A stretch of DNA of 64,000 nt from Flectonema sp. DT1601. Taxonomy: Eukaryota > Euglenozoa > Diplonemea > Diplonemida > Diplonemidae. Made by a program: the position numbers and the translations under genes. The notes under the pieces are model-generated. The model saw only the letters and a program-made list of their open reading frames with translations. It made no database searches and was not told where the DNA came from. Location of the stretch: the NCBI GenBank assembly GCA_964019425.1, contig OZ025786.1:1054001-1118000 (forward strand). Reading direction: 5' to 3'. Shown piece after piece: positions 29,496-39,271 of the stretch (the first letter of the stretch is position 1; each line of letters opens with the position of its first letter).

Positions 29496-30758
29496 TCAGC
29501 TCAGCTGTAGGCCTACGGCTAAGGAAGCATGTCCGCTTCCCACAGTAGAAGTTCTGGAGGTGGCGTACGGCTGGTGAACGTAATAATGATCCATCCGTTC
29601 TTCCTTTTCTTGAAAGATTTGTTGTTGCTGTTGATACAGGCTGGTTCTCTGATTTTCAATTTCCATGTCCATCTCGGTCCTTAGACTCGACAATTCCTTC
29701 CTACCTTTTTCGATTTCTTCCTCCTGTTGTCGTTGTAGTTGGAGACGTTGGATTGGAGGTCCTCGTAGGCCTTTCGCTTGCTCCTTGCTTTTTTTCTCGA
29801 GCTGCTTCTGTAAGGTAAGCAACTCCAGTTTCCCCTTCTCAAGCTCATCATCGAACTGTTGTTGGAGTAGCTGCTGTTTATCTTCCAGGTTGGCCTGCTG
29901 TAGTTGTAGCTCCTGTTGAATCTGAAGCTGTTCTTGTTGCTGTTGTCGGTGGTTTTCCTCGAGTTGGCATCTTCTCCTTCGGAGAGACTCACTCTCGATT
30001 GCCTTCTCCTTCTGGTGTTTCTGTTCCAGTTGTTGTTGCTGTGCAATTATTATTTGCTGTTTCTGACGGATATCTTCCTTGTACTGAAGCAACTCCTGCT
30101 GTTGTTGGGCTTGATGATCGAGTTGCTGTTGCTGTTGTAGATGTTTCTGCTGTTGGGCTTGATAATTAAGTTGCTGTTGCTGCTGCAGTTGTTTTTCTTG
30201 TTGCTGTTGGACTTGATGATCAAGTTGTTGCTGCTGTTGCAGTTGTTTTTCATGCTGTTGCTGTTGTTGGCTCTCCAATTCCAGTTGCATCTGGTGTTTT
30301 GTTTGGTGAAGCTCGAGTTGCTGCTGCTGGTGTTGATTTTCCAGTAGTTGCTGCTTCGTCTCCTGTTGGCTCCTGTGTGCATCCAGGTCGTGTTCTAGTT
30401 GTAATTTTTCTTGGAAGAGGTCAAGCTGTTGCTGCTTGTGCTGTTCATCTAGCTCAGCCTGCTGGGCTTCTAGAAGTTCCTGCTTGCGAAGCAGTTCCTT
30501 CCTTTCCTCCTCCCGTTCTTCCTGCTGCTGCTTGGGCTTACGCTCCTCCGGGTTCTTCCGCGTTTCACCGCGGTCAACCACCGCGTTTGCCCGGTCCAGC
30601 CTTTCCCTGTCATCTTTCTTTGGTCCGTTCCCGTTAGCTGAGTGAGCCAACTTGTTCATCTCTTTTCTGGGGAGCGACGCGTTGGCTGTACATGCTCCCC
30701 CTTGATCCCTACAATTTTTTGTCGGCCTCAGCCGTCCGAGACCGCCGCGTGGAGGCAT
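29496..30758 (-). CDS. Gln-rich coiled-coil protein; possible LINE ORF1 or host gene
   Basis: 420 residues. A basic, Gly/Arg-rich N-terminus (MPPRGGLGRLRP) leads into a very Gln/Glu-rich helical region from about residue 70 to 390, with runs such as EKQLQQQQQL repeated, followed by a short Ser/Gly/Leu tail. No zinc knuckle, RRM or enzyme motif seen. The ATG follows TTTATTTATTTTTTAG by 12 nt, a good acceptor. Its upstream sequence (30791-31205) occurs again at 37986-38399. Position among LINE fragments suggests it could be ORF1 of a LINE, but a host coiled-coil protein is equally possible. Confidence 0.5.
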   Translation of the reverse strand: MPPRGGLGRLRPTKNCRDQGGACTANASLPRKEMNKLAHSANGNGPKKDDRERLDRANAVVDRGETRKNPEERKPKQQQEEREEERKELLRKQELLEAQQAELDEQHKQQQLDLFQEKLQLEHDLDAHRSQQETKQQLLENQHQQQQLELHQTKHQMQLELESQQQQQHEKQLQQQQQLDHQVQQQQEKQLQQQQQLNYQAQQQKHLQQQQQLDHQAQQQQELLQYKEDIRQKQQIIIAQQQQLEQKHQKEKAIESESLRRRRCQLEENHRQQQQEQLQIQQELQLQQANLEDKQQLLQQQFDDELEKGKLELLTLQKQLEKKSKEQAKGLRGPPIQRLQLQRQQEEEIEKGRKELSSLRTEMDMEIENQRTSLYQQQQQIFQEKEERMDHYYVHQPYATSRTSTVGSGHASLAVGLQLS

Positions 30759-30790
30759 TTTGTGTGGTCCCTAAAAAATAAATAAAAAGA

Positions 30791-31205
30791 TTTTTTTTGA
30801 TTTTTTTTTTTTCATTACTACCTGAAACTGTCTCTTCTTTTTCTACAGCAACTGGCTGACGCAAAACACGCGTACATTTAATGTGGTCCAGGGCAATTGC
30901 CCACCTCATAAGAGGCCCATTGTTCTTCCTTTCTTTCTCCCCAAGTTAGTAAGGCAGGTGTAAAATAAAATAATAAAAAGAAATTTATTTATGGGGAGGA
31001 ATTGTCAATCGTAAGATATGACTTATACTTATCACATATGTAAATATGTGGAGAAGGTAAGAACAATAACTAAAAACTTCATGTCGAAGTTGCAGCTCGT
31101 CGCAATTTGAATTGACATAGCTGTAGCTGCTATGTGCTTTTTGGGGATGGCCTGAAAGGTGTGGACTTTCATCTAAGATCTCTCAAAAACTCTCGATCTG
31201 TGTCC
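30791..31205. repeat. 415-bp direct repeat, left copy
   Basis: Runs from TTTTTTTTGATTTTTTTTTT to CTCTCGATCTGTGTCC and is about 99% identical to 37986-38399; four or five differences seen, for example CAACTGGC versus CAACGGGC. The left copy is contiguous with the Gln-rich gene's upstream region and abuts LINE A. The two copies bracket LINEs A, B and C. Confidence 0.95.
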
Positions 31206-32640
31206 TGTTTTGGGGGTTGGGGGTGGGGACCCCGTAGGCTTCGTATCTCCTTTCTTTGTTTTGATAACTTAAAACTAATACTGCAGAGTAAATTGTCCAC
31301 TTGGACGTCTTCAGATGTGTTGCTAAATTGCCATCGGTACTTCCTAGTCTTGTAGGCTGCGGTCATGATCTTGACATTTGTCGATTATAAGATTACCTTC
31401 CTGTACTGCTAGTTCGTCCAAGGCAGTGACAAAGTTTAACATCCTTCGTTGGTTATTCAGTAAGTAACAGTCTTCTAGAGAACATGGTTCTTCTCCTTCT
31501 TCGTTTATCATAGGATCGATGTACTTGTCTCTTAAGAATTCCACGCACCAGTGTTCACATAATATTCACATGATGTGGTGTTGCCCTTGCATCTTTACAG
31601 AAGATGCATTTCTCATTTTGTCCCTTGAGTTTCAAGGATCTGCAGTGTCCCACTCTAAAGCGTGACATGATCACTTCTTCCGGTCTGGTGAGCTATGGAG
31701 GGTGCCTTACCTCTCCTGGCCCTAACCAGTTCTCCCGTTTTCTCCGCTTGTGGAAGGTCATCATCGTTCCCATATCAAGTTGAGCGGGTAGTTGTTTAAT
31801 AATTACATCCTTATAAGTGGATCATCCTTCAGGCCTGCTGCATACTTCGCAAGCTGGTCTGCTACTTCATTGTATCGTACATTTCTGTGCGCTGGCACAT
31901 ACTGTACGTTAATTTGTACACCCTTCCTCTCTAGCTTCATAGCTAACTTCCAGATGTCTTTATTCATTGGGGACCTTTGTTTGTATGGTCCTTGTTCCAA
32001 TGCCTGCATAACTGACATCGAATCAGTCAACAGGTGCGTCGTTGCTGTTGGACATTCTTGTTCCTCCTTCGCTGCTTGAACAAGATTCTCCATCGCCAAT
32101 TTTACAGCGATCTGTTCAGTCCTGTAGGAGGAACCCGCCACCGGTATTTTGTATCCAAGTAGACACGTCTTGCCTTTGTCTACTATAACCACAGCAGCAG
32201 CTGCATTCGTCATGTAGGTCTTAGACTTGTGCCTTATCGACCCATCCGTGTAAACTCTCGTGCCTTGAGCAGGTAAGTCTGCTTCACTCCGTTTCGCCTC
32301 GTCTTTATCACCTGGGTAAGTGAACTTCATCGCATTAGTTTCTTTCCACGGTGGTAGCGTGTAGTGCTCCGGATTTACTTCTTGGCTTATGATACTTCTG
32401 TTTATGTCAAGGCCAGGGATCCCAGATACATAGTAATTCCAGACAGTCCATCCCCATATCGTTTTTGGTGGGTTCTCTTCCATTCTTTTTGTTTTTGTCA
32501 GTTCATGTGCTGGTGGGTGTGGACTGAGCTTGAATCGTTCATATGTTCTGCACATCTTGTATTGGATGTGTTCCTTTAGTCATGGGGTGTCTGCCTCTTC
32601 GTACAGTCTTGTTAATTCGAAATTAGAAACTGAAGAAAAA
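31206..32640 (-). mobile_element. LINE A: 5'- and 3'-truncated ingi-like element
   Basis: Same family as LINE E at 60 kb. It keeps only the end of the RT region, RNase H, the zinc-knuckle region and part of the 3' UTR. The 3' UTR segment with TTGATAACTTAAAACTAATACT and CCACTTGGACG is shared with LINE E. Relative to E it starts at TGTTTTGGGGGTTGGGGG and lacks the last ~90 nt and the A tail. At least one stop (near 32579) and one frame change after RNase H show it is dead. Confidence 0.85.
31803..32555 (-). pseudogene. LINE A RNase H-region fragment
   Basis: 250 residues. RNase H motifs are RVYTDGSI, SYRTEQIAVKLA, LLTDSMSVMQAL and YNEVADQLAK (D-E-D-D). Very close to the matching part of LINE E. 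The frame ends before the CCHC region, whose remains (CIFCKDARATPHH) lie in another frame around 31600, with the C-terminal tail around 31344-31544. Confidence 0.8.
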
Positions 32641-32688
32641 AAAAAAAAAAAACTGTAGCTGATTTCTTTTTTTGTCGAAGCCCCTTCA

Positions 32689-34437
32689 TTGAAGAAAGAA
32701 GACTTGGAATTGGACATCTGTTGTGACTTCACAGGTACCGAGATATCAGCAGCAATAAAGAACCTGAAGCCTCGCAAAGCAGAAGGCCCTGACGGTATTC
32801 ACAACGAAATGCTTAAGAACTTATCTCAGAAGGCAGTTGACTGTTTATTAAAGATGGTCAATTCTTCGTGGGGATCCTCCAATGTTCCGTATCTTTGGAA
32901 ACAGGGGTTAATCAAACCGATGTTCAAGTCGGGCAAACCGCGGAACGATATTAAAAGCTACAGACCAATCACACTCACTTCGGTTGTCGGCAAACTGGCT
33001 GAGAGGTTGGTGTATGACAGGCTCATGCATTGGCTTACCGAAAACTCAGCACTCAGTCCAATCCAAGCTGGCTTCAGGCGGGGCAGAAATACCTGCGAGC
33101 AAATCACAATTCTGGTGGACGCCATGGTAAACAACCACACGAAGGGGAGGAGGTCAGTCTTCTTGTCATTCGATTTCACAGCAGCTTTCGATAGGATAAA
33201 CCATCAAATCCTACTTTCAAAACTACAAAGAATGGGCATCCCAACCTTCATCGTTCGATGGATAACGGACTTTCTCACCAATAGGAAGGTCAGAGTTGAT
33301 GCAAATGGACATTTCAGTAAGTTTCGTACGCTGTCAAAGGGGGTGCCTCAAGGATCAATCTTAGGCCCACTACTCTATTTAATATATGTTGACGATCTGT
33401 GTAAGATTCTCTCACAAGAGAAGGAAACGACTTTGAACGCACTGTATGCAGACGACACCGCTTGTGCAGTATTTGGCCCGACCATGGACGAAGCAATCTC
33501 AAACGCTCAACGAATACTTGACATCGTTGACAAGTGGTGCCGTGATAATGACATGGCACTTTCAGTCTCCAAGACTTGCGCCCTGAAAATGGATATTCAA
33601 TCAAAAGAAGTAACCCTGACTGATACTAGCGACCGCGAACTCTTATTCTCAAAATCACTGGAAGTACGTTCGTTAGATATTGACTATTTTGATCTAGACA
33701 GCGTGATCAACACGACGACGACAAGGCCCACTTTACTGAGTGGTGAAACGATCCTCGAAGTAGAGGGGGAACCCATCAGGACTCAACAAGAATTAGAAGA
33801 TTTACTGATGTTGAACATCCACGACGAGATGAATGTCAAAGCGAAAATTAAAATTGCCTTCCTACTGCCGATCACGGACTCAGTGAAATATCTGGGTGTT
33901 TACATTGATAACAGGCTCAGGTTTGATAAACAGTTAGAGAAAATACACGACGAACTGAAGAAAGGGATCTCCCTTCTGCAGTGCCTCCAGCCATATGAAT
34001 TGGACTACAAGACCCTAAAGATGGTTAAAAACTTGTACGTGACAGCGAGGGTTTCCTATACACTGGACAGCTTTGGTTGGTTGCTCAACCAGCATAAAAC
34101 GGACGCTATCGACTTCGAGATGAGAAAAATAGCGAGACTCGTAACAGGATGCAGCAGATGTACTCCTAGGGAGTTGCTCCTTTGGGAAGCCGACATCTTA
34201 CCGTTTAAAAGACAAATCGAAAAGCAGACTAAAATTGCCTATTTCAGGTACAAAGCCATGACCTGGGTGCCGGACACCAACTCACTCGCGTCGCCTCAAA
34301 GCTTCTGGGGTGGCCTCATTCCCCGTTCTGAAGGTCAACTAGAAAGCGTGGGGATCGTTCAACCTGACTCTATCAAACCTTGGATTGCTTCGGACAATGT
34401 TCAAATCAGCAACAGCTGCGGTTTTAAAATCCCCTGA
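32689..34437 (+). CDS. LINE B reverse transcriptase frame
   Basis: 582 residues, non-LTR RT: EGPDGIHNEMLK, YRPITLTSVVGKLAERLV, QAGFRRGRNTCEQI, SFDFTAAFDRINH, VPQGSILGPLLYLIYVDDL and the catalytic YADDT. An insert of ~60 residues with a PDZ-like GETILEVEGEPIRT lies after the thumb. It lacks the endonuclease domain because of 5' truncation. An RNA-templated DNA polymerase for target-primed insertion; this copy cannot be autonomous. Confidence 0.88.
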   Translation: MKKEDLELDICCDFTGTEISAAIKNLKPRKAEGPDGIHNEMLKNLSQKAVDCLLKMVNSSWGSSNVPYLWKQGLIKPMFKSGKPRNDIKSYRPITLTSVVGKLAERLVYDRLMHWLTENSALSPIQAGFRRGRNTCEQITILVDAMVNNHTKGRRSVFLSFDFTAAFDRINHQILLSKLQRMGIPTFIVRWITDFLTNRKVRVDANGHFSKFRTLSKGVPQGSILGPLLYLIYVDDLCKILSQEKETTLNALYADDTACAVFGPTMDEAISNAQRILDIVDKWCRDNDMALSVSKTCALKMDIQSKEVTLTDTSDRELLFSKSLEVRSLDIDYFDLDSVINTTTTRPTLLSGETILEVEGEPIRTQQELEDLLMLNIHDEMNVKAKIKIAFLLPITDSVKYLGVYIDNRLRFDKQLEKIHDELKKGISLLQCLQPYELDYKTLKMVKNLYVTARVSYTLDSFGWLLNQHKTDAIDFEMRKIARLVTGCSRCTPRELLLWEADILPFKRQIEKQTKIAYFRYKAMTWVPDTNSLASPQSFWGGLIPRSEGQLESVGIVQPDSIKPWIASDNVQISNSCGFKIP

Positions 34438-35242
34438 TCCCAGGGAGAAATTCTTTACCTACAACGCGACACTTCCTCCGGTGGACATGGTGATCAACTG
34501 TGACGGTTCATACTCTTCGAGTGCGTCAGGCGCGGCTCCCATTGCTAAGTCACGAGACGGAAAGAAACGTGCTCACGCGACCAGATTAGTGCGTGCGGAT
34601 TGCAGCTACAGAACTGAGCAACATGCCTTGAAAAATGCGGCAAACTACTTAAACTGGAAGGTACAGAAAGACGGGTTAACTAAGTCAGTCAGAATCTATA
34701 CCGACTCAAAACCATTGTTGGACGAGTTGAAGGGTGGCAGGTGTAAACAGAGAAACACCAGATCCCTCGGCATCCTCGAGAACCTACGGAACTGCGGTAT
34801 GAAAGTACATCTTCAATTCATCCCTTCTCACATGGGGATAGAAGCACACGACGAAGTTGATGAACTTGCTAAGAAATCGGCTCACAACAGATACCTCCCT
34901 CAAATCCCAATCCGAGGATCCTTCTTCTATCACAAATCCCGAGTGAGGAGGGGGATCACGAAGGACATTTGGAACAGAATTGGTTACACCTGCTATAAAA
35001 ACACCGTCAAAGGTGCCGCGATAAAATATCCTCCCGACATGAAAAGGAGCGATGAAATCAGAATTGCGAATTTCAGAACGGGGTGTCATCCACTGATGCA
35101 AAACTGGCGGAAAGCCATCAAATGTCCATTCTGCCATAGCGCTCCATCCAACCAACCCCACCTACTCGTAGGCTGTCCATCACAGAAACTCGATGCAGCC
35201 AGATATGAAATCCTTGGCTTTTCTACATTGACAGGCAAATGA
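34385..35242 (+). CDS. LINE B RNase H and zinc-motif frame
   Basis: RNase H motifs NCDGSYSS, SYRTEQHALKNA, IYTDSKPLLDEL and HMGIEAHDEVDELAKK, then a C-terminal zinc motif CPFCHSAPSNQPHLLVGC. It is one frame off the RT frame that ends at 34437; the overlap marks a single frameshift in an originally continuous product, as the related LINE C shows the two parts in the same frame. Confidence 0.82.
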   Translation: MLRTMFKSATAAVLKSPDPREKFFTYNATLPPVDMVINCDGSYSSSASGAAPIAKSRDGKKRAHATRLVRADCSYRTEQHALKNAANYLNWKVQKDGLTKSVRIYTDSKPLLDELKGGRCKQRNTRSLGILENLRNCGMKVHLQFIPSHMGIEAHDEVDELAKKSAHNRYLPQIPIRGSFFYHKSRVRRGITKDIWNRIGYTCYKNTVKGAAIKYPPDMKRSDEIRIANFRTGCHPLMQNWRKAIKCPFCHSAPSNQPHLLVGCPSQKLDAARYEILGFSTLTGK

Positions 35243-35911
35243 CCGATCAAGTGATCTAATCCTCAGCAACGGCATTCCTGCCAGTCTTGGCTCAATCTTT
35301 GCCACCAGCTGGCTTCCTTCAGTAGCGATGTTGATCAGGTGGATGGAACAAGCATCCAACCTGAGACTTTGGAATTGTGTAGGTGACACGTAGTCGCCAT
35401 TTAAGTGTTTTATCAATATTTAGTATTTTCATCATTATCAATCATCTCCTGGTTGGGTAACTGTACATCACCTTCGGTGTTGTCTCAGTGTCCCTTCCAA
35501 TACTCCTTTCTCCTTCTTCTCCTATTCTCCTTATAAATTTCTCTTGAGGGCAGGCCTTCGGGCTGTTCAAGTGGTCTTTGACCACCGCTCTAGTTATATG
35601 CTCGATTCTTTGTTTTCCTTATCGATGGTAGGAATGGTAACCGAATTAGCTTCGTGTGTCCAATTTCAAGGACGCGTGACCATTTATTTTCTTCCGTTGC
35701 CGCTCTTCTTACGTCCTCAGGCGGAGCCTACCTACGTTTCCCGTGTTTTCCAATTTGTCAGACTTAACCAAAAGAAAGTATAAAAGAAAGACAAAACATA
35801 GAAGTGAAAAGAACAAAAACAAAGAGTCTGGAAGCACAGACGAGTGTAACCAAAAAAAAAAGAATTTTGTTTTTTGATTTTAAAATAAATAAAAGTTTTT
35901 TTTATTAATTA

Positions 35912-37985
35912 TTACGTTGTAAGCAGGGGAGATCTGGCTAAGATGATCAGACCGAACGAGTTTGGAAGGCCAATTCTGGGTGGTGGAGAAACCATTCTCA
36001 AGGTAGATGATACCGAAGTTGCTAATACGAAGGACCTGCTTGCAATTTTCCCTGATGGATCAAGTAAGCTGAGAGTAAAGTTGTTAACCGCAGTACTGAT
36101 GCCGATGGTAGACAGCGTTAAATACCTGGGGGTGCACATTGATGGTGATTTATCTTATGGAACACAGGTCGGAAAGATGCTGGATGAGACCAGGAAGGGT
36201 CTTGCACTCCTGGGGAAACTAGAACAGTATGATTTTGATTTTAAGACGCTGTGCATGGTCAAGAACCTGTACATACTTTCAAGGCTGTCATATGGGCTGG
36301 AGAGCTTCGGTCCTTTCCTATCTGAGGGTCAGATTGATCTTGTGGACTTGAATCTGAAGAAGATTGCGAGAAGGATAACGGGTTGCAGCATCTACACCAG
36401 GTCTCTCCCACTGCTCTTGGAGGCGAACATGCTCCCGATGAAGTTGATAATAGAAAAACAGGCCAGAACTGCTCTGTTTAGGTATCGATCGCTGAAGTGG
36501 GTACGTTCGACGAACCGAATAGCGAAAGGATTCTAGAGTTCTAAGTTGCCGCAGGAAGATTGTAACATCGCCCTCCAAGGAATAGTTCAACCTGACAGCA
36601 TCGAACCTTGGGCGGATGTACCAAATCTAGAGATATCCTGTGGGTATGGTCATAACAAGACCGGTGATGCAGATGTGGATAGGAACAAATTTGAGGAATA
36701 CTGCAGGGACCTAGTCCCTTGCAACTCGGCTATATATGTGGACGGCTCACATGATCCTGCTAACTACACTGCGGGTGCGGCAGCAGTACAGGTCTCACCA
36801 ACTGAGAGAACGATGTCGTCAAGACTTGTAGCTACTGAAAGCAGCTACAAGGCTGAACAAGTAACACTCAAACTGCTGATGAGAGAAATTGGCAAAGCTG
36901 ACTCGATCTTGGGTCCCAGGTCAGGTATTACCAGAATCTTCAGTGACTCGAAATCCAACCTGGAGGAACTCAATGGAGGGATTGTTGCCCAGAGGAAGTT
37001 GAACTCTCTGTTAATACTGGAAAGCATTAGGGATCTGAAGACACAGGTGCATCTCCAGTTTATCCCGGCCCATGTGGGGATTGAACCACACGATAAGGCT
37101 GATAAGCTGGCCAAAGAAGTCTCGAAGGATGCCGAAAGTAAACCGGTCTCAACGACCATGGATTTCTTCGCCCACAAATCAAGGGTAGCGAGGGAGTCTC
37201 ACAGGAAGTTGATAGGAAAGATGATGGAAGCCTCCGAGAAGGCAAAGCCTCCAATGAAACGGGTGATGCTCAGACAGTATCTGGAGGCGACCGGAGGATT
37301 GAGAACTGCTAGATATCCGAAAGACATGCTGAGGGCTTCGGAAGTAAGAATTGCACAATTCAGAACGGGTTCACACCCCTTGCTGAGAGACAAAGGCGTA
37401 CAACTGAAGTGCCTTTTTTGTAAACGGACGGACTCATCACCTAGACACTTGATGTTTAACTGCATGAACTCTGCTCTGGTACGCATCAGAAATGGAACAA
37501 TTGGATCTGTCATGGAAGAAGCGAAGATTTCAAAGAAGGAACACAGCCTGCTATTTATGTTCGCTACGAGGAACTTACATTCCCTCGCTGGCTTCATATG
37601 GCATTTAGAACAATGGACGGCAACAAGCTGTTATCAGAAGTTACTATCTTTTTAGTATATCATACTCATACATCACTCCTAATTCATCTCCTAATAACTC
37701 TCTGAGGACATCCGTAGAGCTTCATAGCTCGCAGGTAACCCAGTGGTCTTTGGCCACCGTCTCCGTATTGATCATTCGCTTTGTACTTACAGTGTCGTGA
37801 GCTTCCTATCCGGGGAAGTCCTCCAACGGACTCACAACAGTTGCACTCGTTGTTTCTTATTTACTTAGTTAAAAAATAAGAAGAGCGAGTATGCTCAGAA
37901 AGAATAAAAACAAAGTAGAAAGACAGGGGGGATGTGACTAAATAAATAAATAAATAAGAGTTTTTAATAAATAATAATAATAAGG
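35912..37985 (+). mobile_element. LINE C: 5'-truncated element related to B
   Basis: Begins after the RT catalytic core, in the region with the PDZ-like insert (GETILKVDDTEV), and continues through RNase H, a zinc motif, a ~330-nt 3' UTR and a TAA-rich tail ending at about 37985. It is clearly diverged from B in protein but shares the 3' UTR hairpin and AT-rich tail. One in-frame TAG at 36534-36536 interrupts it. Confidence 0.85.
35943..37655 (+). pseudogene. LINE C RT-connection and RNase H frame with one stop
   Basis: The upstream part (35943-36536) matches the RT thumb/connection of LINE B (DSVKYLGVHIDGDLSYG). The downstream part (36546-37655, same frame) has RNase H motifs IYVDGSHDP, SYKAEQVTLKLL, IFSDSKSNLEEL and HVGIEPHDKADKLAK, then CLFCKRTDSSPRHLMFNC. 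Only the TAG at 36534 separates them. Confidence 0.8.
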
Positions 37986-38399
37986 TTTTTTTTGATTTTT
38001 TTTTTCATTACTACCTGAAACTGTCTCTTCTTTTTCTACAGCAACGGGCTGACGCAAAACACGCGTACATTTAATGTGGGTCCAGGGCAATTGCCCACCT
38101 CATAAGAGGCCCATTGTTCTTCCTTTCTTTCTCCCCAAGTTAGTAAGGCAGGTGTAAAATAAAATAATAAAAAGAAATTTATTTATGGGGAGGAATTGTC
38201 AATCGTAAGATATGACTTATACTTATCACATATGTAAATATGTGGAGAAGGTAAGAACAATAACGAAAAACTTCATGTCGAAGTTGCAGCTCGTCGCAAT
38301 TTGAATTGACATAGCTGTAGCTGCTATGTGCTTTTTGGGGATGGCCTGAAAGGTGCGGACTTTCATCTAAGATCTCTCAAAAACTCTCGATCTGTGTCC
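37986..38399. repeat. 415-bp direct repeat, right copy
   Basis: Near-identical partner of 30791-31205. It is preceded by the AT-rich tail of LINE C and followed directly by the 3' part of LINE D. The copies share precise ends on both sides. Confidence 0.95.
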
Positions 38400-38945
38400 A
38401 ATCTATATCGGCCCATCAGTCAATCAACAATCAGACCATCCCCATGGTGTAGGTGCTACTTTGGTTAATTTGGAAGCTTGAGAAATCAAGTCAGTTGTGA
38501 GTTTTGAATCACAGTATTGAAAAGTGTGGGTTGAAGGATAACGTTTTCTTCATTTTCTTTCTTTGTTTCCTGACTCAAATTTTCTTTTTTCTTTTCTTTT
38601 TCTGGAAAAACATATCTTCTTGCAGATGACATAAAAAGAAAGACATTCTCTAGTCCTTGTACAGTGGAAAGACAATCCTTTAACTCTTCTTGTGTTAGAG
38701 AGTCTTTCTGGAGATACATCCTCCTCTCCTTTCTGTACTTTGAGCATTTTGCTAACAGGTGCTCTACAGAGTCTTTTTCTCTGCACCTAGGACATTTCCC
38801 TTGTGTTTGTTTACAGTCGCCAATTCTGAGTTGTGAAATCAGAATTTCTTCCGCTCTTTCAGTTTCAGATGGGAAAGGACGGGGGTCAAATTTTTCTTTT
38901 ATTCTGTGTTTTAGTTTAGCTACATGGGTGCTGTAGTCTATGGGA
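38400..38945 (-). mobile_element. LINE D: 3' fragment of a third LINE family
   Basis: Read on the minus strand from about 38940 it codes KLKHRIKEKFDPRPFPSETE, then ILISQLRIGDC and the zinc motif CPRCREKDSVEHLLAKC, the usual C-terminus of RNase H-bearing LINEs. It continues to a Glu/Lys-rich tail ending near 38486. It is different in sequence from LINEs A-C and E. It abuts the right 415-bp repeat. Confidence 0.75.
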
Positions 38946-38962
38946 ACTTTTTTTTTGATATC

Positions 38963-39034
38963 GGCTTAGTGGTCTAGTGGCATGATTCTCGCTTTGGGTG
39001 CGAGAGGTCCAGAGTTCGATTCTCTGCTGAGCCC
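38963..39034 (+). tRNA. tRNA-Pro (anticodon TGG)
   Basis: 72 nt with a full cloverleaf: acceptor GGCTTAG/CTGAGCC, D arm with GGTCTAGTGGCA, anticodon stem CTCGC/GCGAG around loop TTTGGGT (TGG at 34-36), T arm CAGAG-TTCGATT-CTCTG, discriminator C. A T7 run directly after is a Pol III terminator. CCA is not encoded. Internal A and B boxes look intact. It lies 18 nt beyond LINE D and ~120 nt before the tyrosine-recombinase element. Confidence 0.95.
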
Positions 39035-39156
39035 TTTTTTTGTCACTTTCCCCCCCTATGTTTTTTATTTGGAGATTCTGTCACCTTAACTTTTTTTTCT
39101 CCGTTGCCTGCCACCCCAAAAGTTTTTTCGCTGTTGTGAACAACTCTTTTTTTTTT

Positions 39157-39262
39157 GTACCGACGTAGTCGGAGAAGAAACTATTCAGATTGAAAACCGA
39201 TTATTTCTTATGGTCATGATTTATTTTCCCCGTGCGACAGGATTTTGTCTGCGTTCAACGAA
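39157..39262 (+). repeat. Split direct repeat A1 of the tyrosine-recombinase element
   Basis: Starts GTACCGACGTAGTCGGAG and ends TCTGCGTTCAACGAA. Identical by eye to 43260-43365. It includes a 5-bp hairpin, CCGAC-GTA-GTCGG, at its outer end. Confidence 0.92.
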
Positions 39263-39271
39263 AAAACAACT

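Larger units (their letters stand above)
32650..35910 (+). mobile_element. LINE B: 5'-truncated RT/RNase H element
   Basis: Starts inside the region before RT, abutting LINE A head to head across an A run at 32637-32654. It contains RT, RNase H, a CCHH-type zinc motif and a ~650-nt 3' UTR ending in an AT-rich tail (about 35880-35910). The 3' UTR carries a GTGGTC-TTT-GACCAC hairpin at 35571-35585. RT and RNase H are now in different frames (shift near 34430). Confidence 0.85.

Noticed and set aside
29665-30645. Leu/Ser-rich open frames on the + strand over the Gln-rich gene
   Set aside because: They are mirror images of CAG/CAA-rich coding on the minus strand and have no start signal or domain.
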